Of a stretch of DNA of 64,000 bases, positions 25,587 through 34,966 are shown one piece after another. The position numbers and the translations under genes were made by a program. Every line of letters starts with the position of its first letter. Positions within the stretch are counted from its first letter, which is position 1. Source of the stretch: Treponema sp. (GTDB taxonomy: Bacteria > Spirochaetota > Spirochaetia > Treponematales > Treponemataceae). The stretch is from NCBI GenBank assembly GCA_016294035.1, contig JAEDCT010000008.1, positions 1-64,000 of the forward strand, written 5' to 3'. The notes under the pieces are model-generated. The model did not search any database. It was not told where the DNA came from and worked only from the letters and a program-made list of their open reading frames with translations.

Positions 25587-26846
25587 ATGACATTTGACGA
25601 AGTTTGCAAATATCTTAAAGAAGGTGCCAATGATCTGGCACTTCACAATTCAGAACAAAAAAACAAGGCTCTTGCCTGTGTCGCCGAATCTATTCTGGAA
25701 AACAAGGCAAATATTCTTGAAGCCAATACCAGAGATGTTTCAAATGCACGTGCAAAGGGAATGACGGAATCTCTTGTTGAACGTCTTGCTCTCGATGAAA
25801 AGAAATTCAAGTCTATTATCGATGGAATTAATATTGTAATTCAGCAGGCAGATCCTGTTGGTCAGGAAACCGGGGGCTGGTGCCACAAAAACGGAATGCA
25901 AATTCGCAAGATTCGGGTTCCAATGGGTGTTGTTGCAATCATCTACGAAAGCCGCCCTAACGTTACTGTTGATGCCTTTGCCCTTGCATACAAAAGCGGA
26001 AACTCAATTCTTCTCCGCGGATCTTCAAGTGCCCTGGAATCAAATAAGGCTCTCACTTCCGCCATCAAGTCTGGACTCGAAAAAGCAGGAACAAATGGTG
26101 TCGTAAAATCAATTCATCTTCTTGAAAGCGGCGCCCATGAAGAAGTAAATGAAATTCTTACAGCCAAGGGAAAAATCGACGTTGTTCTTCCGCGTGGTTC
26201 TGCAAAACTTATTAACCTTGTTGTTGATAATGCCAAGATCCCTGTTATTGAAACCGGCGCAGGAATTTGTCATCTCTACATTGACAGTGATTGCGATTTG
26301 AAATCAGCAGCAGAAATCGCAGGAAACGCAAAAATGCAGAGACCTGGAGCCTGCAATGCTATTGAAACAATTCTCGTAAATAAAACTGTTGCCAAAGAAT
26401 TTCTCCCACTTCTTTCAGAGAAATTTGCTGATAAAGTTGAAATCCGTGCTGACGAAACCTGCTATTCAATTCTGGAAAAAGCCGGGGTAAAAAAACTTGT
26501 TAAGGCCAGTGAAGATGACTTTGGTTTTGAATTCCTTGATTTTATTTGTTCAGTAAAAATTGTAGACAATGTAAAGGAGGCAGTTGATTTTATCAACAGT
26601 CACAACACAAAACATTCTGAGTGTATCGTTACAAACAACAGAGCTAATGCAAGATACTTCCAGAACAGAATAGATGCTGCATGTGTTTATGTTAATGCTT
26701 CAACTAGATTTACAGACGGCGGTGAATTTGGATTTGGCGCAGAATTGGGTATAAGCACGCAAAAACTTCATGCCCGTGGACCAATGGGATGCGATGTTCT
26801 CACAACCACAAAATATCTTATTGATGGCGACGGACAAATCAGATAA
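25587..26846 (+). CDS. proA: Gamma-glutamyl phosphate reductase
   Basis: Reduces gamma-glutamyl phosphate with NADPH to glutamate semialdehyde, the second step of proline synthesis. About 419 residues, the normal length, of the aldehyde dehydrogenase fold. The active-site cysteine lies in QRPGACNAIETIL, and IYESRPNVTVDAF and GGEFGFGAELGISTQK are typical ProA motifs. GGAG lies six bases before the ATG at 25587; a TTG at 25560 in frame lies in the terminator tail. proB is encoded convergently 41 bases downstream, so the pair is not an operon here. Confidence 0.95.
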   Translation: MTFDEVCKYLKEGANDLALHNSEQKNKALACVAESILENKANILEANTRDVSNARAKGMTESLVERLALDEKKFKSIIDGINIVIQQADPVGQETGGWCHKNGMQIRKIRVPMGVVAIIYESRPNVTVDAFALAYKSGNSILLRGSSSALESNKALTSAIKSGLEKAGTNGVVKSIHLLESGAHEEVNEILTAKGKIDVVLPRGSAKLINLVVDNAKIPVIETGAGICHLYIDSDCDLKSAAEIAGNAKMQRPGACNAIETILVNKTVAKEFLPLLSEKFADKVEIRADETCYSILEKAGVKKLVKASEDDFGFEFLDFICSVKIVDNVKEAVDFINSHNTKHSECIVTNNRANARYFQNRIDAACVYVNASTRFTDGGEFGFGAELGISTQKLHARGPMGCDVLTTTKYLIDGDGQIR

Positions 26847-26887
26847 TGATGTTCACTGGAAATATCTGGGGTTTTTCTTTATCTTTT

Positions 26888-27712
26888 CTAGCCCATTATT
26901 GCATGGAACAATGCCTTGTCATCTGCTATGAAAAGTGTCCCTTTCTGACTTCCATCTGCAAGATGTGTCAATGGATTTTCCTTTCCTCCATTTGCCAGAA
27001 GAAGAGGAATTCCACACTTTGTTGTTTTTTCTGCAGCTTCAATTTTAGTTGCGATTCCACCGGTTCCAAAAGAATTTGTTGAACCTATTTTGATCTGCTT
27101 CTTGAGATCATCAATGCTTTCAACTACCTCAATTAATTTTGCTTCTGGATTTGTCTTTGGATTGTCAGTATAAACACCATCAATATCACTAAACAGAATA
27201 AGAAGATCTGCACTCCAAAGATTTGCTGTAAGTGCACTAAGGTTATCATTATCACCGATGAAAAATTCGTCCGTGGCAATTGAGTCATTTTCATTGATAA
27301 TTGGAATTACATTTTCATCAACAAGAGTAAAAAGAGTGTTTCGAATATTAAGCGTTCTGTGCTTATCCTCAAAGTCATCTTTTGTAAGCAAAAGCTGTGC
27401 AACGTGAATTTCCTTTGTCTTGAATGCACATCTCCATTTATGCATGAGTTCAACCTGACCAATTGAAGCAAGAGCCTGACGATAATGAATGTCTCCCTTG
27501 TGTGCCCATCCTTCAATTGTCGAAAGACCGGCAACCTGTGCTCCTGATGAAACAATAATCAGCTGTTTTCCCTGTGCCATCAATGCCGAACATTCAGCCG
27601 AAAACTTTTCCATAAACTCAACATTGACTGTTCCGTCTTTATTTGCCAGAGTATTGCTTCCGATTTTGATTACAATTTTTCTGGCTTCCTTAATTATTGT
27701 CTGTGGTGTCAT
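26888..27712 (-). CDS. proB: Glutamate 5-kinase (no PUA domain)
   Basis: Phosphorylates glutamate with ATP, the first and normally proline-inhibited step of proline synthesis. 274 residues covering the amino acid kinase fold only (VIKIGSNTLAN, VSSGAQVAGLSTIEG, INENDSIATDE, FSDIDGVYTDNPK, GTGGIATKIEAAE). The C-terminal PUA domain of E. coli ProB is missing; such short forms are known and the kinase core looks intact. AGGAA precedes the ATG. Convergent to proA. Confidence 0.94.
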   Translation of the reverse strand: MTPQTIIKEARKIVIKIGSNTLANKDGTVNVEFMEKFSAECSALMAQGKQLIIVSSGAQVAGLSTIEGWAHKGDIHYRQALASIGQVELMHKWRCAFKTKEIHVAQLLLTKDDFEDKHRTLNIRNTLFTLVDENVIPIINENDSIATDEFFIGDNDNLSALTANLWSADLLILFSDIDGVYTDNPKTNPEAKLIEVVESIDDLKKQIKIGSTNSFGTGGIATKIEAAEKTTKCGIPLLLANGGKENPLTHLADGSQKGTLFIADDKALFHAIMG

Positions 27713-27772
27713 ATTTCTGATTCCTGCTAATTTCAGTATATCACAATTTGAACTAATAATTCAAAGCAAATG

Positions 27773-28966
27773 TCATTCGCCGGAAAGAGCAACAACAGGA
27801 TCCAGTTTTGCAGCTCTCGAAGCAGGACTCAGCCCGAAGAAAATTCCAACAAACACAGAGAACACAAATGAAATCATGCAGGAACTCCAGCTGATTACAT
27901 AGGAAAGTGAACGAACAAATTCCACTGCAATACTCAATCCAATTCCCAGAACTATGCCAGCAATTCCGCCCAGCAATGTTATGCTTGCAGATTCAATCAA
28001 AAACTGCTGCCTGATTACCGCCGGACTTGCCCCCAAAGCCTTTCTGATTCCTATTTCCTGCTTTCGTTCAGTAACCGTTACTATCATTATATTCATGATT
28101 CCAATTCCACCTACAAGAAGTGAAATGGCAGCAATTGCCGAAAGCATTATGCTCAGTGTTCCCGTTATGGAACTCATCTGCTCAATCATTGTCTGCATTG
28201 ATGTTACATTAACAGATCCTTCCGTTCCTGAAACTTCCTTGCAATATGCAGTCAATTCTTCAACAAGTTCCGAAGCTCTTTCCCGCGAAACTGCCTGAAC
28301 CATTACAGCAGATGCAAGTACATTTGGTGTAATCTGCTTTGTGTAAAACCCGCGGGGAACATAACAACCTGTTGAGGAATTTTCCATACCTGAATTCTGT
28401 TCTTTTAAAACACCAGCTACTTCAAAATTAAATGAAACACTACTCGTTACCAGAACAATACTCTTTCCCACCGCATCACCATTTGGAAAAAGTGACGAAG
28501 CAATATCTGATCCCAGTATAATTTTCTGCATTCCCTGAACATCATCTGCAATTGAAAAAAACGAGCCATAATCCAGAGCCAATCCATAGGCCTGAAGATA
28601 ATTAAGTTCAATTGCCGTACACTGAGATGAAACACTTGTATCACCATAAGACAAAGTTGACTGCAGATTATTCTTGTACCAGATTTTTTTTATTCCACGA
28701 ACTGAATCAAATAAATTCTCGCGGAACTCTTCGTTAAACTGGATTGTAACTGCATCCCTGTTTCTTCTCATGTATCCAGAACCAATACTGACCATATCAA
28801 GTCCTGATGATCCAAAAGTGTCCTGAATCTGCTGAGTTGAACTTGACCCCATACTCATAATCACAATAACAGAGGCAACACCAATTATGATTCCCAGCAA
28901 AGAGAGCATTGTTCTTATTTTATTTCGCCTAAAATTCGATAAGGCATACAAAAAATCTTCAAGCAT
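27773..28966 (-). CDS. ABC transporter permease, MacB/FtsX type
   Basis: Inner-membrane permease of 397 residues with the MacB layout: one N-terminal membrane helix after FRRNKIRTMLSLLGIIIGV, a large periplasmic domain (about 45-270), and three C-terminal helices with the FtsX signature (VTERKQEIGIRKALGASP). Such permeases act as mechanotransmitters that push substrates held in the periplasm out through a TolC-like channel. Last gene of a four-gene operon, 9 bases after the ATPase gene. Substrates of the family include macrolides, peptides and lipoproteins; none can be chosen here. Confidence 0.88.
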   Translation of the reverse strand: MLEDFLYALSNFRRNKIRTMLSLLGIIIGVASVIVIMSMGSSSTQQIQDTFGSSGLDMVSIGSGYMRRNRDAVTIQFNEEFRENLFDSVRGIKKIWYKNNLQSTLSYGDTSVSSQCTAIELNYLQAYGLALDYGSFFSIADDVQGMQKIILGSDIASSLFPNGDAVGKSIVLVTSSVSFNFEVAGVLKEQNSGMENSSTGCYVPRGFYTKQITPNVLASAVMVQAVSRERASELVEELTAYCKEVSGTEGSVNVTSMQTMIEQMSSITGTLSIMLSAIAAISLLVGGIGIMNIMIVTVTERKQEIGIRKALGASPAVIRQQFLIESASITLLGGIAGIVLGIGLSIAVEFVRSLSYVISWSSCMISFVFSVFVGIFFGLSPASRAAKLDPVVALSGE

Positions 28967-28975
28967 TTTTCTTAC

Positions 28976-29680
28976 CTAAATTTTCTGTGGTTCCTGAATC
29001 TTGTCTTCCTGAATAAGACCATCCAGAATTTTTATGCATCTGCTGGAACTTGCACCAACACGAGGATCATGGGTAACAATAACAACTGTTGTTCCTGTTT
29101 CATTTATTTCCCAAAACAAATTCATTACGGCACGTCCTGTCTCGCTATCAAGAGCTCCTGTCGGTTCATCAGCAAGAATCAATTTTGGTTTTGTTACTGT
29201 AGCTCTGGCTATTGCAACTCTCTGTTTTTGTCCTCCAGATAGTTCATGTGGTCTATGATAAAGACGCTCACCCAAACCAACTTTTTCCAAGGCAGCCTTT
29301 GCAAGATCAAACCTTTCGTTTTTTGGAACACCGGAATATCTGAGGGGAAGCATTACATTTTCCACTACAGTCATTGCCGGCAAAAGAAAATACTGCTGAA
29401 AAACAAAACCAACAGTAACATTTCTAAGATACGAAAGTTCTTTCTCAGACATTAGAGCTGTTTCTTTTCCGTTGATTTTTACAATGCCGGAAGTTGGTCT
29501 GTCCAGGCATCCAATCATATTCATGCACGTGGATTTTCCGGAACCAGAAGGACCCATAATGGTAACAAATTCACCCTGCTTAATGTCAAAAGAAATATCT
29601 TTCAAAGCATGAACTTCATTATCACCCATTACATAGGTTCGCTTTACATGTTCCATTGTAATGATTGAATTTTCATCCAT
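28976..29680 (-). CDS. ABC transporter ATP-binding protein, MacB/LolD type
   Basis: Nucleotide-binding subunit of 234 residues. Walker A is GPSGSGKST, the signature is LSGGQKQRVAIARA, Walker B is KLILADEPTGALDSETG and the switch histidine lies in VTHDPRV. The sequence is closest to the MacB/LolD/YknY subfamily. It sits 8 bases after the membrane fusion protein gene and 9 bases before the permease gene. It powers the split MacB-type exporter. Confidence 0.92.
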   Translation of the reverse strand: MDENSIITMEHVKRTYVMGDNEVHALKDISFDIKQGEFVTIMGPSGSGKSTCMNMIGCLDRPTSGIVKINGKETALMSEKELSYLRNVTVGFVFQQYFLLPAMTVVENVMLPLRYSGVPKNERFDLAKAALEKVGLGERLYHRPHELSGGQKQRVAIARATVTKPKLILADEPTGALDSETGRAVMNLFWEINETGTTVVIVTHDPRVGASSSRCIKILDGLIQEDKIQEPQKI

Positions 29681-29688
29681 AATTATTG

Positions 29689-30723
29689 TTATTTTCTTCC
29701 TCCCATTGCAGGAACTCCAGGCATTCCATTTTTTGGTCCCATATTTTTTCGCGTGCCGGAAATTTTTGGAGTTGTCTGCTGCAATAAAACATCACCTTCC
29801 CTAACATCACCACTTACAATCTTCACATACTCAGAACTATATGGAACTACTTCCACATCAATTTTTTCACCAGTTACTTTTACAACAAAAGCCTTCTTGT
29901 TTTCTCGTCCAACTGCATATCGCTCAACAAGCAAAATATCTTCATCCGGGCTAATCTTGATTTTTCCACTGAATGAAAAGTTTGGAAGAATTGAAGCCGG
30001 ATACTCATCAATCTGAATCTTAACTTTTACAACTGTTGCACCACGACTTGTAACCTCACCAATTGCAGGCCAGCCAATAACTTTTCCCATTACAATTCCA
30101 TCGTATGAAGGAAATTTCAATTCTACCTGCTGTCCAATCTTGAGTTTTGAAACGTCAGTTTCAGCAACCTCGACGTCTGCAGTCAAATATGAAATATCTA
30201 CAATTGTTCCAACAGAATCCTTTGCTTCAAGTGAATCACCTACAGCCACATCAATATCTGCAATTATTCCATCAAAAGTTGCAATTACTTTTCGCTCGGC
30301 AATTTTTTGAACCAGCGACTTCCGTTCTGTCTGCTTTAAGGCAAGTTCTCGTCTTGATCCATTGATTCTCACGGTTTCCATGTCATAATCATGCTTTGCC
30401 AGATTATACTGCTGGGTAGTATCATCAAGCTGAATAAGAACTTTCCCTTTCTTGACTTCATCTCCCTGCTTAACATAAACATTCGTAACTGTTCCATCAC
30501 TCAAAGCCTGAAGCGTCTGTTCTTGAGCCGCAGAAACAACTCCCGAAACACTGATTACATTTTGCAGGGTTTCAGTTTTAATCATATATGTTAGGTTCGA
30601 TGCATTTTTTGATGAAACTATTTTTCTCACCCATATTAAAATAACAACAACTGCTGCAACTGAAGCTATTCCTATAATTAAAAATTTAATCTTTCTATTT
30701 ATCTTCATTTTTTTCACTGCCAT
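29689..30723 (-). CDS. Membrane fusion protein (MacA/HlyD family)
   Basis: Periplasmic adaptor of 344 residues. One N-terminal membrane anchor (IKFLIIGIASVAAVVVILIWV), a lipoyl half-motif (DGTVTNVYVKQGDEVKKGKVLIQLD), a short helical hairpin, the second lipoyl half (TFDGIIADIDVAVGDSL) and beta-barrel domains. The helical hairpin is only about 45 residues, short for MacA. It links the inner-membrane permease to the TolC-like protein. It starts 29 bases inside the end of the TolC-like gene, indicating translational coupling. The C-terminal Gly/Pro/Lys-rich tail is likely disordered. Confidence 0.88.
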   Translation of the reverse strand: MAVKKMKINRKIKFLIIGIASVAAVVVILIWVRKIVSSKNASNLTYMIKTETLQNVISVSGVVSAAQEQTLQALSDGTVTNVYVKQGDEVKKGKVLIQLDDTTQQYNLAKHDYDMETVRINGSRRELALKQTERKSLVQKIAERKVIATFDGIIADIDVAVGDSLEAKDSVGTIVDISYLTADVEVAETDVSKLKIGQQVELKFPSYDGIVMGKVIGWPAIGEVTSRGATVVKVKIQIDEYPASILPNFSFSGKIKISPDEDILLVERYAVGRENKKAFVVKVTGEKIDVEVVPYSSEYVKIVSGDVREGDVLLQQTTPKISGTRKNMGPKNGMPGVPAMGGRK

Positions 30724-32155
30724 TCACATTTTCCTTATCTTTATATAATTCCGAATCACGTGTAAATAAAAGCTTTGTATCATTATTGTAAATTATCATT
30801 TCAATATCATCGATCAGACATTGAACCTGATAATTCTCCTTGTTGACTTTAGCTGAATTGTATTCGCTTTCTGTTATGAGTCCACGATCAAAATATGTTT
30901 TTGTATCTTCTTCAAGCTTTGTATACAAATCCAGATTTTCAAGATCTTTTTTCTTTGCCCATTCCAGATCATGCAGAGTTGTATTCTGACTGATTACACT
31001 TGTAACATAATTTGATTTTGATGAATTGATTGCAATTTTTTCCTTGCTTCTTTCAATATCATCAATTTTTTTTGAAAGCTTTCTAAGTTTGAATTCATTT
31101 GGGTCAACTGACAATCCAAAAGTGTAAATCAACGGATCAGAATTTGTAGGAACTGAAATTCCGGCATTTGCAGTAAGTCCCGTCCCATTCCAGGTCAACG
31201 CCGTCCCGGCATCAATAGTATTCTTGTATTCATCATTATGAACTTCATTATTGATTGTATAACCTGCATTTACAGAAAGTGTAAGATCTTTGTCTGCCTG
31301 TCTTTTCCTTTCATTTATTTCAGATTTCCAGTTTGCATTTTCAGTTTCAAGATAATCTTCTTTATTGAAAGAGCTGATTTTAATTGGCTGAACCTGAGGA
31401 ATTTCTTTTGGCAGGAATTCTTTCACATTTTTGAAATTCCATTCTATTCCACATTTTGAAGCAAAAATCTTTGCCTCTCGTTCCAGTTCATGCTCATAAA
31501 CTTCAACCTTATGCTGATCTGAAATTACTTCCATTTCTGCAAGCCTGTATTTTGTTGAACTTGTAGAATATCCCTGTGCCTTTATTTGATTAAATGAAAG
31601 CTGATCCTCATACAGATCTTTTTTTGCATTTGAAATATTTACTATAGTTTGGTAAAGACTCTTGATTGATTTATAAAACTCGCTTTCTACTGAAACAAAA
31701 CCATTCTGAAGATTTCTTTGTGCCACAAGAACAGCCCTGTTACTTTCATCAAGTGTGATCCTGCGCTTTTCCATACCTGATGAAATTATATCTGCACTAA
31801 CACTGAAATTTGTATTCTTGAAATCTGCATCACCATCTTCAATTTCAATATTTGATTTTGCTGAAAAACTCAAATTATCCGCCTGAGGAATTTGAAGTGA
31901 TGCATTCGGCGACAATGAAATTTCTGTCTCATCCCCTGCCGTAATTTGAATTGTACCAGTAGATATTTTTATCGAAAGCCCAGTTTGAAGAAGTGTTTTT
32001 TCCGCCTGAATTATTTCTTCATCCATTTCTGCAGAAAGATTATGAATTTCCAGACTATTTTTAAAATAACCTTCAAGCAGTTTTTCTACAGTTTGCTGAC
32101 TAAAAACCGGAAATATAAACAATCCAAAAAATATTATGCAAAAAAAATTCTTCAT
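30695..32155 (-). CDS. TolC-like outer-membrane efflux protein
   Basis: About 486 residues with a signal peptide (KNFFCIIFFGLFIFPVFSQ). The remainder is mostly helical with two repeated halves, each with beta-strand segments (IKISTGTIQITAGDETEISL and GTALTWNGTGLTANAGISV), the TolC plan. It should form the outer-membrane channel of this exporter. I chose the ATG at 32155 so that the signal peptide begins the protein; the frame extends 14 codons further upstream without a better start. First gene of the operon tolC-like, MFP, ATPase, permease. Confidence 0.8.
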   Translation of the reverse strand: MKNFFCIIFFGLFIFPVFSQQTVEKLLEGYFKNSLEIHNLSAEMDEEIIQAEKTLLQTGLSIKISTGTIQITAGDETEISLSPNASLQIPQADNLSFSAKSNIEIEDGDADFKNTNFSVSADIISSGMEKRRITLDESNRAVLVAQRNLQNGFVSVESEFYKSIKSLYQTIVNISNAKKDLYEDQLSFNQIKAQGYSTSSTKYRLAEMEVISDQHKVEVYEHELEREAKIFASKCGIEWNFKNVKEFLPKEIPQVQPIKISSFNKEDYLETENANWKSEINERKRQADKDLTLSVNAGYTINNEVHNDEYKNTIDAGTALTWNGTGLTANAGISVPTNSDPLIYTFGLSVDPNEFKLRKLSKKIDDIERSKEKIAINSSKSNYVTSVISQNTTLHDLEWAKKKDLENLDLYTKLEEDTKTYFDRGLITESEYNSAKVNKENYQVQCLIDDIEMIIYNNDTKLLFTRDSELYKDKENVNGSEKNEDK

Positions 32156-32226
32156 GTTGTATATTATAATTTCTTTGATTTTTATTTCCATAATCAAAAA
32201 TCTTATAACATTTTTTTAGTTTAAGC

Positions 32227-32874
32227 CTATCTTCGCGCAATGTCCGCAATAATCTGTGCTGTTCCTTCAAATCCTGCAAGAGAACTATCTATGAGAAGGT
32301 CGTAGTGATCACGCTTTCCCCATGTTCTTTCTGTGAATGTGTTGTAATGATTTGCCCTGCGCTTGTCTACCAGCTTTACTTCTTTTTCTGCTGTCTGAGG
32401 ATCATGTCCCTTATGCTTGATTGCATACTCAACTTTTTTTGCAAGTGGAGCATAAATAAACACATTAAGAATATCTTTCCTGTTGATTTCCTCACAATGC
32501 CTCAAAATGTAATCTGAACATCTTCCAACCAGAACACATGGACCTTTCTTTGCAAGTTCAACAATTACATTTCTCTGTGCATTGAATACCTGATCTGCCA
32601 GGGGAAGTGACTGTGCCTGAGCTCCCATTCCCAGCCTGGCAGCACTTGTTCCTGGAGCAGCGTAACTTGCACCGAGAAGCATTGTATACAACCAGCTTGA
32701 ATTCAACGACTGATCATTCTGCTTTATATAATCCGGGGAAAGTCCTGACTGTTCTGCTGCCATATCAATTATCTCTTTGTCATAAAATGGAACATTCAAG
32801 ATTCCTGCAACAAGTTTTCCAATGGAGTTTCCACCACTGCAATATTCACGTCCAATAGTAATTATCTTTTTCAT
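32227..32874 (-). CDS. Cytidylate kinase-like family protein
   Basis: P-loop kinase-fold protein of 215 residues. The N-terminus ITIGREYCSGGNSIGKLVA is a modified Walker A of the cytidylate-kinase-like family, and DKEIIDMAAEQSGLS and VGRCSDYILR follow at the usual spacing. It is distinct from bona fide Cmk; biochemical roles in the family are unsettled. GGGGGA lies five bases before the ATG. It is on the same strand as the exporter operon, with about 70 bases between, and may or may not be co-transcribed. Confidence 0.82.
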   Translation of the reverse strand: MKKIITIGREYCSGGNSIGKLVAGILNVPFYDKEIIDMAAEQSGLSPDYIKQNDQSLNSSWLYTMLLGASYAAPGTSAARLGMGAQAQSLPLADQVFNAQRNVIVELAKKGPCVLVGRCSDYILRHCEEINRKDILNVFIYAPLAKKVEYAIKHKGHDPQTAEKEVKLVDKRRANHYNTFTERTWGKRDHYDLLIDSSLAGFEGTAQIIADIARR

Positions 32875-32935
32875 AAGATTCCCCCAAATTTATTTATACT
32901 TATATTTTATCATGCCTATTGCTTATTGAAAATCC

Positions 32936-33913
32936 TTAAAAAATTTTTGTTTTTACACCAAGCTGAATTTCACCCATTTCCAGACCAAATCCACTTCCGC
33001 CGTTTGAATCAGAATAATTCCCGTTTTTACCAATTTTTATTTTTGTAGTTCCCCTGTCAGATGTCAAAACAAATCCCTGGGCTCTCAAAGTCAAAACAAA
33101 CCTGCTGGTTATTTCGTATTCCAGACCAATCATTCCGCGGGCACCACAAAAAAATCCTTCCATTTCATCAAGAAAATACTTCGAGGAAGTTTCATGAATA
33201 TCAAGAGATGACACATAAGCATAAGGGCAAATTGCTCCCGAGAAATTCACAGTAAGCCTGTCCGTTGCATTCAGTTTATAAATCAAACCAAGCCATGTAA
33301 GATATTCCAGTCTTTCAAGTGAAAGCATTTTTCCAGTTACAAATTTTTTTTCTGCATTTTCATAAGATCCATAAATACCGTTACTATCACACTGAGCATA
33401 TTGATAAGCCAGATTCTGTGCATAAAATTCAGTGTGATAATAATCAATCATGGCAAAAGGGGAAATTTTATTTTTTGAATTCAAATCAAAATTAACTGCC
33501 ATTCCAAAATTTGCATTTATATATTTTTGAAGATTTGAATCACTTTCGCTGTAGTTGGTTTTTATTTTATCCAATTCCGGATCATTATGATTTGCTGCAT
33601 TCATCCAGTCACTGTCCCGCACGATTCCGCATTCAGAACCCGCAGCTGCCCCTAATCCTCCTAAGAACTGAATTTTTTTCCCGATTAAATAAATTCGTGC
33701 TCCATAAACAAAAAGTCTATTCTGATCCCAATTCAGTTCAGATAATTTTTTTTCACCGGAATACTTACTCGTATACACAAACTCATCCTGTACACCAAAA
33801 TGAAATCCTGCAAAAGGTTCCGCAGTAAATGAAAAATCACTTTCTGCAAATCCCAAGGCAGAAACTACAATTTGAAAAATCAAAACAAATGCAGAAATTC
33901 TGAGTTTTTTCAT
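32936..33913 (-). CDS. Predicted outer-membrane beta-barrel protein
   Basis: 325 residues, no family recognised. A signal peptide (RISAFVLIFQIVVSALGFAES) is followed by alternating short hydrophobic and polar strands with many aromatic residues and Asn/Gly turns. The chain ends in an amphipathic strand (MGEIQLGVKTKIF) with a terminal phenylalanine, the usual C-terminal signal for insertion by BamA. It begins 3 bases after the stop of the pseudouridine synthase gene. A porin or surface role is inferred from topology only. Confidence 0.7.
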   Translation of the reverse strand: MKKLRISAFVLIFQIVVSALGFAESDFSFTAEPFAGFHFGVQDEFVYTSKYSGEKKLSELNWDQNRLFVYGARIYLIGKKIQFLGGLGAAAGSECGIVRDSDWMNAANHNDPELDKIKTNYSESDSNLQKYINANFGMAVNFDLNSKNKISPFAMIDYYHTEFYAQNLAYQYAQCDSNGIYGSYENAEKKFVTGKMLSLERLEYLTWLGLIYKLNATDRLTVNFSGAICPYAYVSSLDIHETSSKYFLDEMEGFFCGARGMIGLEYEITSRFVLTLRAQGFVLTSDRGTTKIKIGKNGNYSDSNGGSGFGLEMGEIQLGVKTKIF

Positions 33914-33916
33914 GAA

Positions 33917-34666
33917 CTAATATTCCAAAGGGTTTACCTTGAAAATTTTTGCCAGCTGATTCCTTACTGCTTCCATATCCTTTGGATAAGGTGCCGTAAA
34001 TGTCATTCTTTCGCCAGATTTAGGATGTGTCAGTTCAATTTTGTATGCATGAAGAGCAAGTCTTGAAAGCAAAGGTCTTTCATCCAGAGTATCTCCATTC
34101 CACTTTCTCTTGAAATCACTCAACAATACCGGATGCTGATTTCCTGAATAAAGTGGATCACATACAATGGGAAAACCTGTTGTCTGCAAGTGAGCCCTGA
34201 TCTGATGTGTTCGGCCTGTTTCAGGATGTGCAATAATCCATGAATACGGACCACAGTTTCCCGCAACCTTGAATTCTGTTATTGATGGTTTTCCGGTTCT
34301 CTTGTTCACCACTGTTCTATGGCGTGCATCACCATCAGGCAGCAGAGGAAGATTTACTGTAAGTTCATTCCATGTTGGACGGCCATTCACCAGACAATGA
34401 TATGTCTTGCTGATTTTTCTATCTGCAAACTGAGTTGAAATATTCTTGTGACTTTCTTCATTTCTGGCGTAAACAACAATTCCGCTTGTATCCTTATCTA
34501 TCCTGTGAACCGCAAACAGTTTTCCGAATTCTTTTTCGGCACTCAAATCAAGTCTTGGGGCATCCTGATCATATCGGTCTTGTGCAACCAGAAGTCCACT
34601 CTTCTTATTCAACACAACAATGTCTTCATCACTATAAATTACTGTATAATCCGGCGTTACTTTCAT
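33917..34666 (-). CDS. RluA-family pseudouridine synthase
   Basis: RNA pseudouridine synthase of 249 residues. The catalytic aspartate lies in AVHRIDKDTSGIVVYARN, and GRTHQIRAHLQTTGFPIVCDPLYSG is the second family motif. There is no S4 domain. The exact rRNA or tRNA target cannot be read from the sequence. The start has no Shine-Dalgarno; a promoter lies directly upstream, so a leaderless mRNA is predicted. The outer-membrane protein gene follows after three bases. Confidence 0.9.
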   Translation of the reverse strand: MKVTPDYTVIYSDEDIVVLNKKSGLLVAQDRYDQDAPRLDLSAEKEFGKLFAVHRIDKDTSGIVVYARNEESHKNISTQFADRKISKTYHCLVNGRPTWNELTVNLPLLPDGDARHRTVVNKRTGKPSITEFKVAGNCGPYSWIIAHPETGRTHQIRAHLQTTGFPIVCDPLYSGNQHPVLLSDFKRKWNGDTLDERPLLSRLALHAYKIELTHPKSGERMTFTAPYPKDMEAVRNQLAKIFKVNPLEY

Positions 34667-34672
34667 AAGATG

Positions 34673-34701
34673 AGTATACCAAAATAATCTCCAAGCGTTA
34701 A
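34673..34701 (-). promoter_or_regulatory. Promoter of the RluA-like gene (leaderless)
   Basis: Minus strand: -35 TTAACG (34701-34696), 17-base spacer, -10 TATACT (34678-34673), then six bases to the ATG at 34666. GGAG lies too far upstream to serve as a ribosome site. Confidence 0.6.
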
Positions 34702-34752
34702 GAAGATATTAGTTTTCGGAAATATCCCCTTACGGACAGCAGTCAAATGTTT

Positions 34753-34890
34753 TATAAAAATACGGGAAGGAAGGCAGAGACTGACGAAAACACTCGCAGG
34801 ACGGAAAGATAGTTTCCTTGCCGGACTGCGTGTGTAGCGACGCTAGCTAGCGGTTTTGGCAGTCTATGACTGACTGGTAGTATTTTTATA
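34753..34890 (+). repeat. 138-nt structured element, family 1, copy B
   Basis: Plus-strand copy identical to copy A over 138 nt. Closing stem 34753-34763/34880-34890 (11 bp). Middle stem GACTG...CAGTC plus AAAAC...GTTTT. Hairpin CGCAG-GA-CGG/CCG-GA-CTGCG with a tandem G-A mismatch and the 16-nt loop 34805-34820. A palindrome CGCTAGCTAGCG follows at 34841. It lies 76 bases upstream of the THUMP methyltransferase gene in sense orientation. Nothing else is evident in 34702-34966. Confidence 0.8.
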
Positions 34891-34966
34891 TGTAATTTTT
34901 CATTTTTATGGGTTTACTATTGTTTATTCGATTCCACAATATGACAAAAAATGTTAAAGTGTAAAC

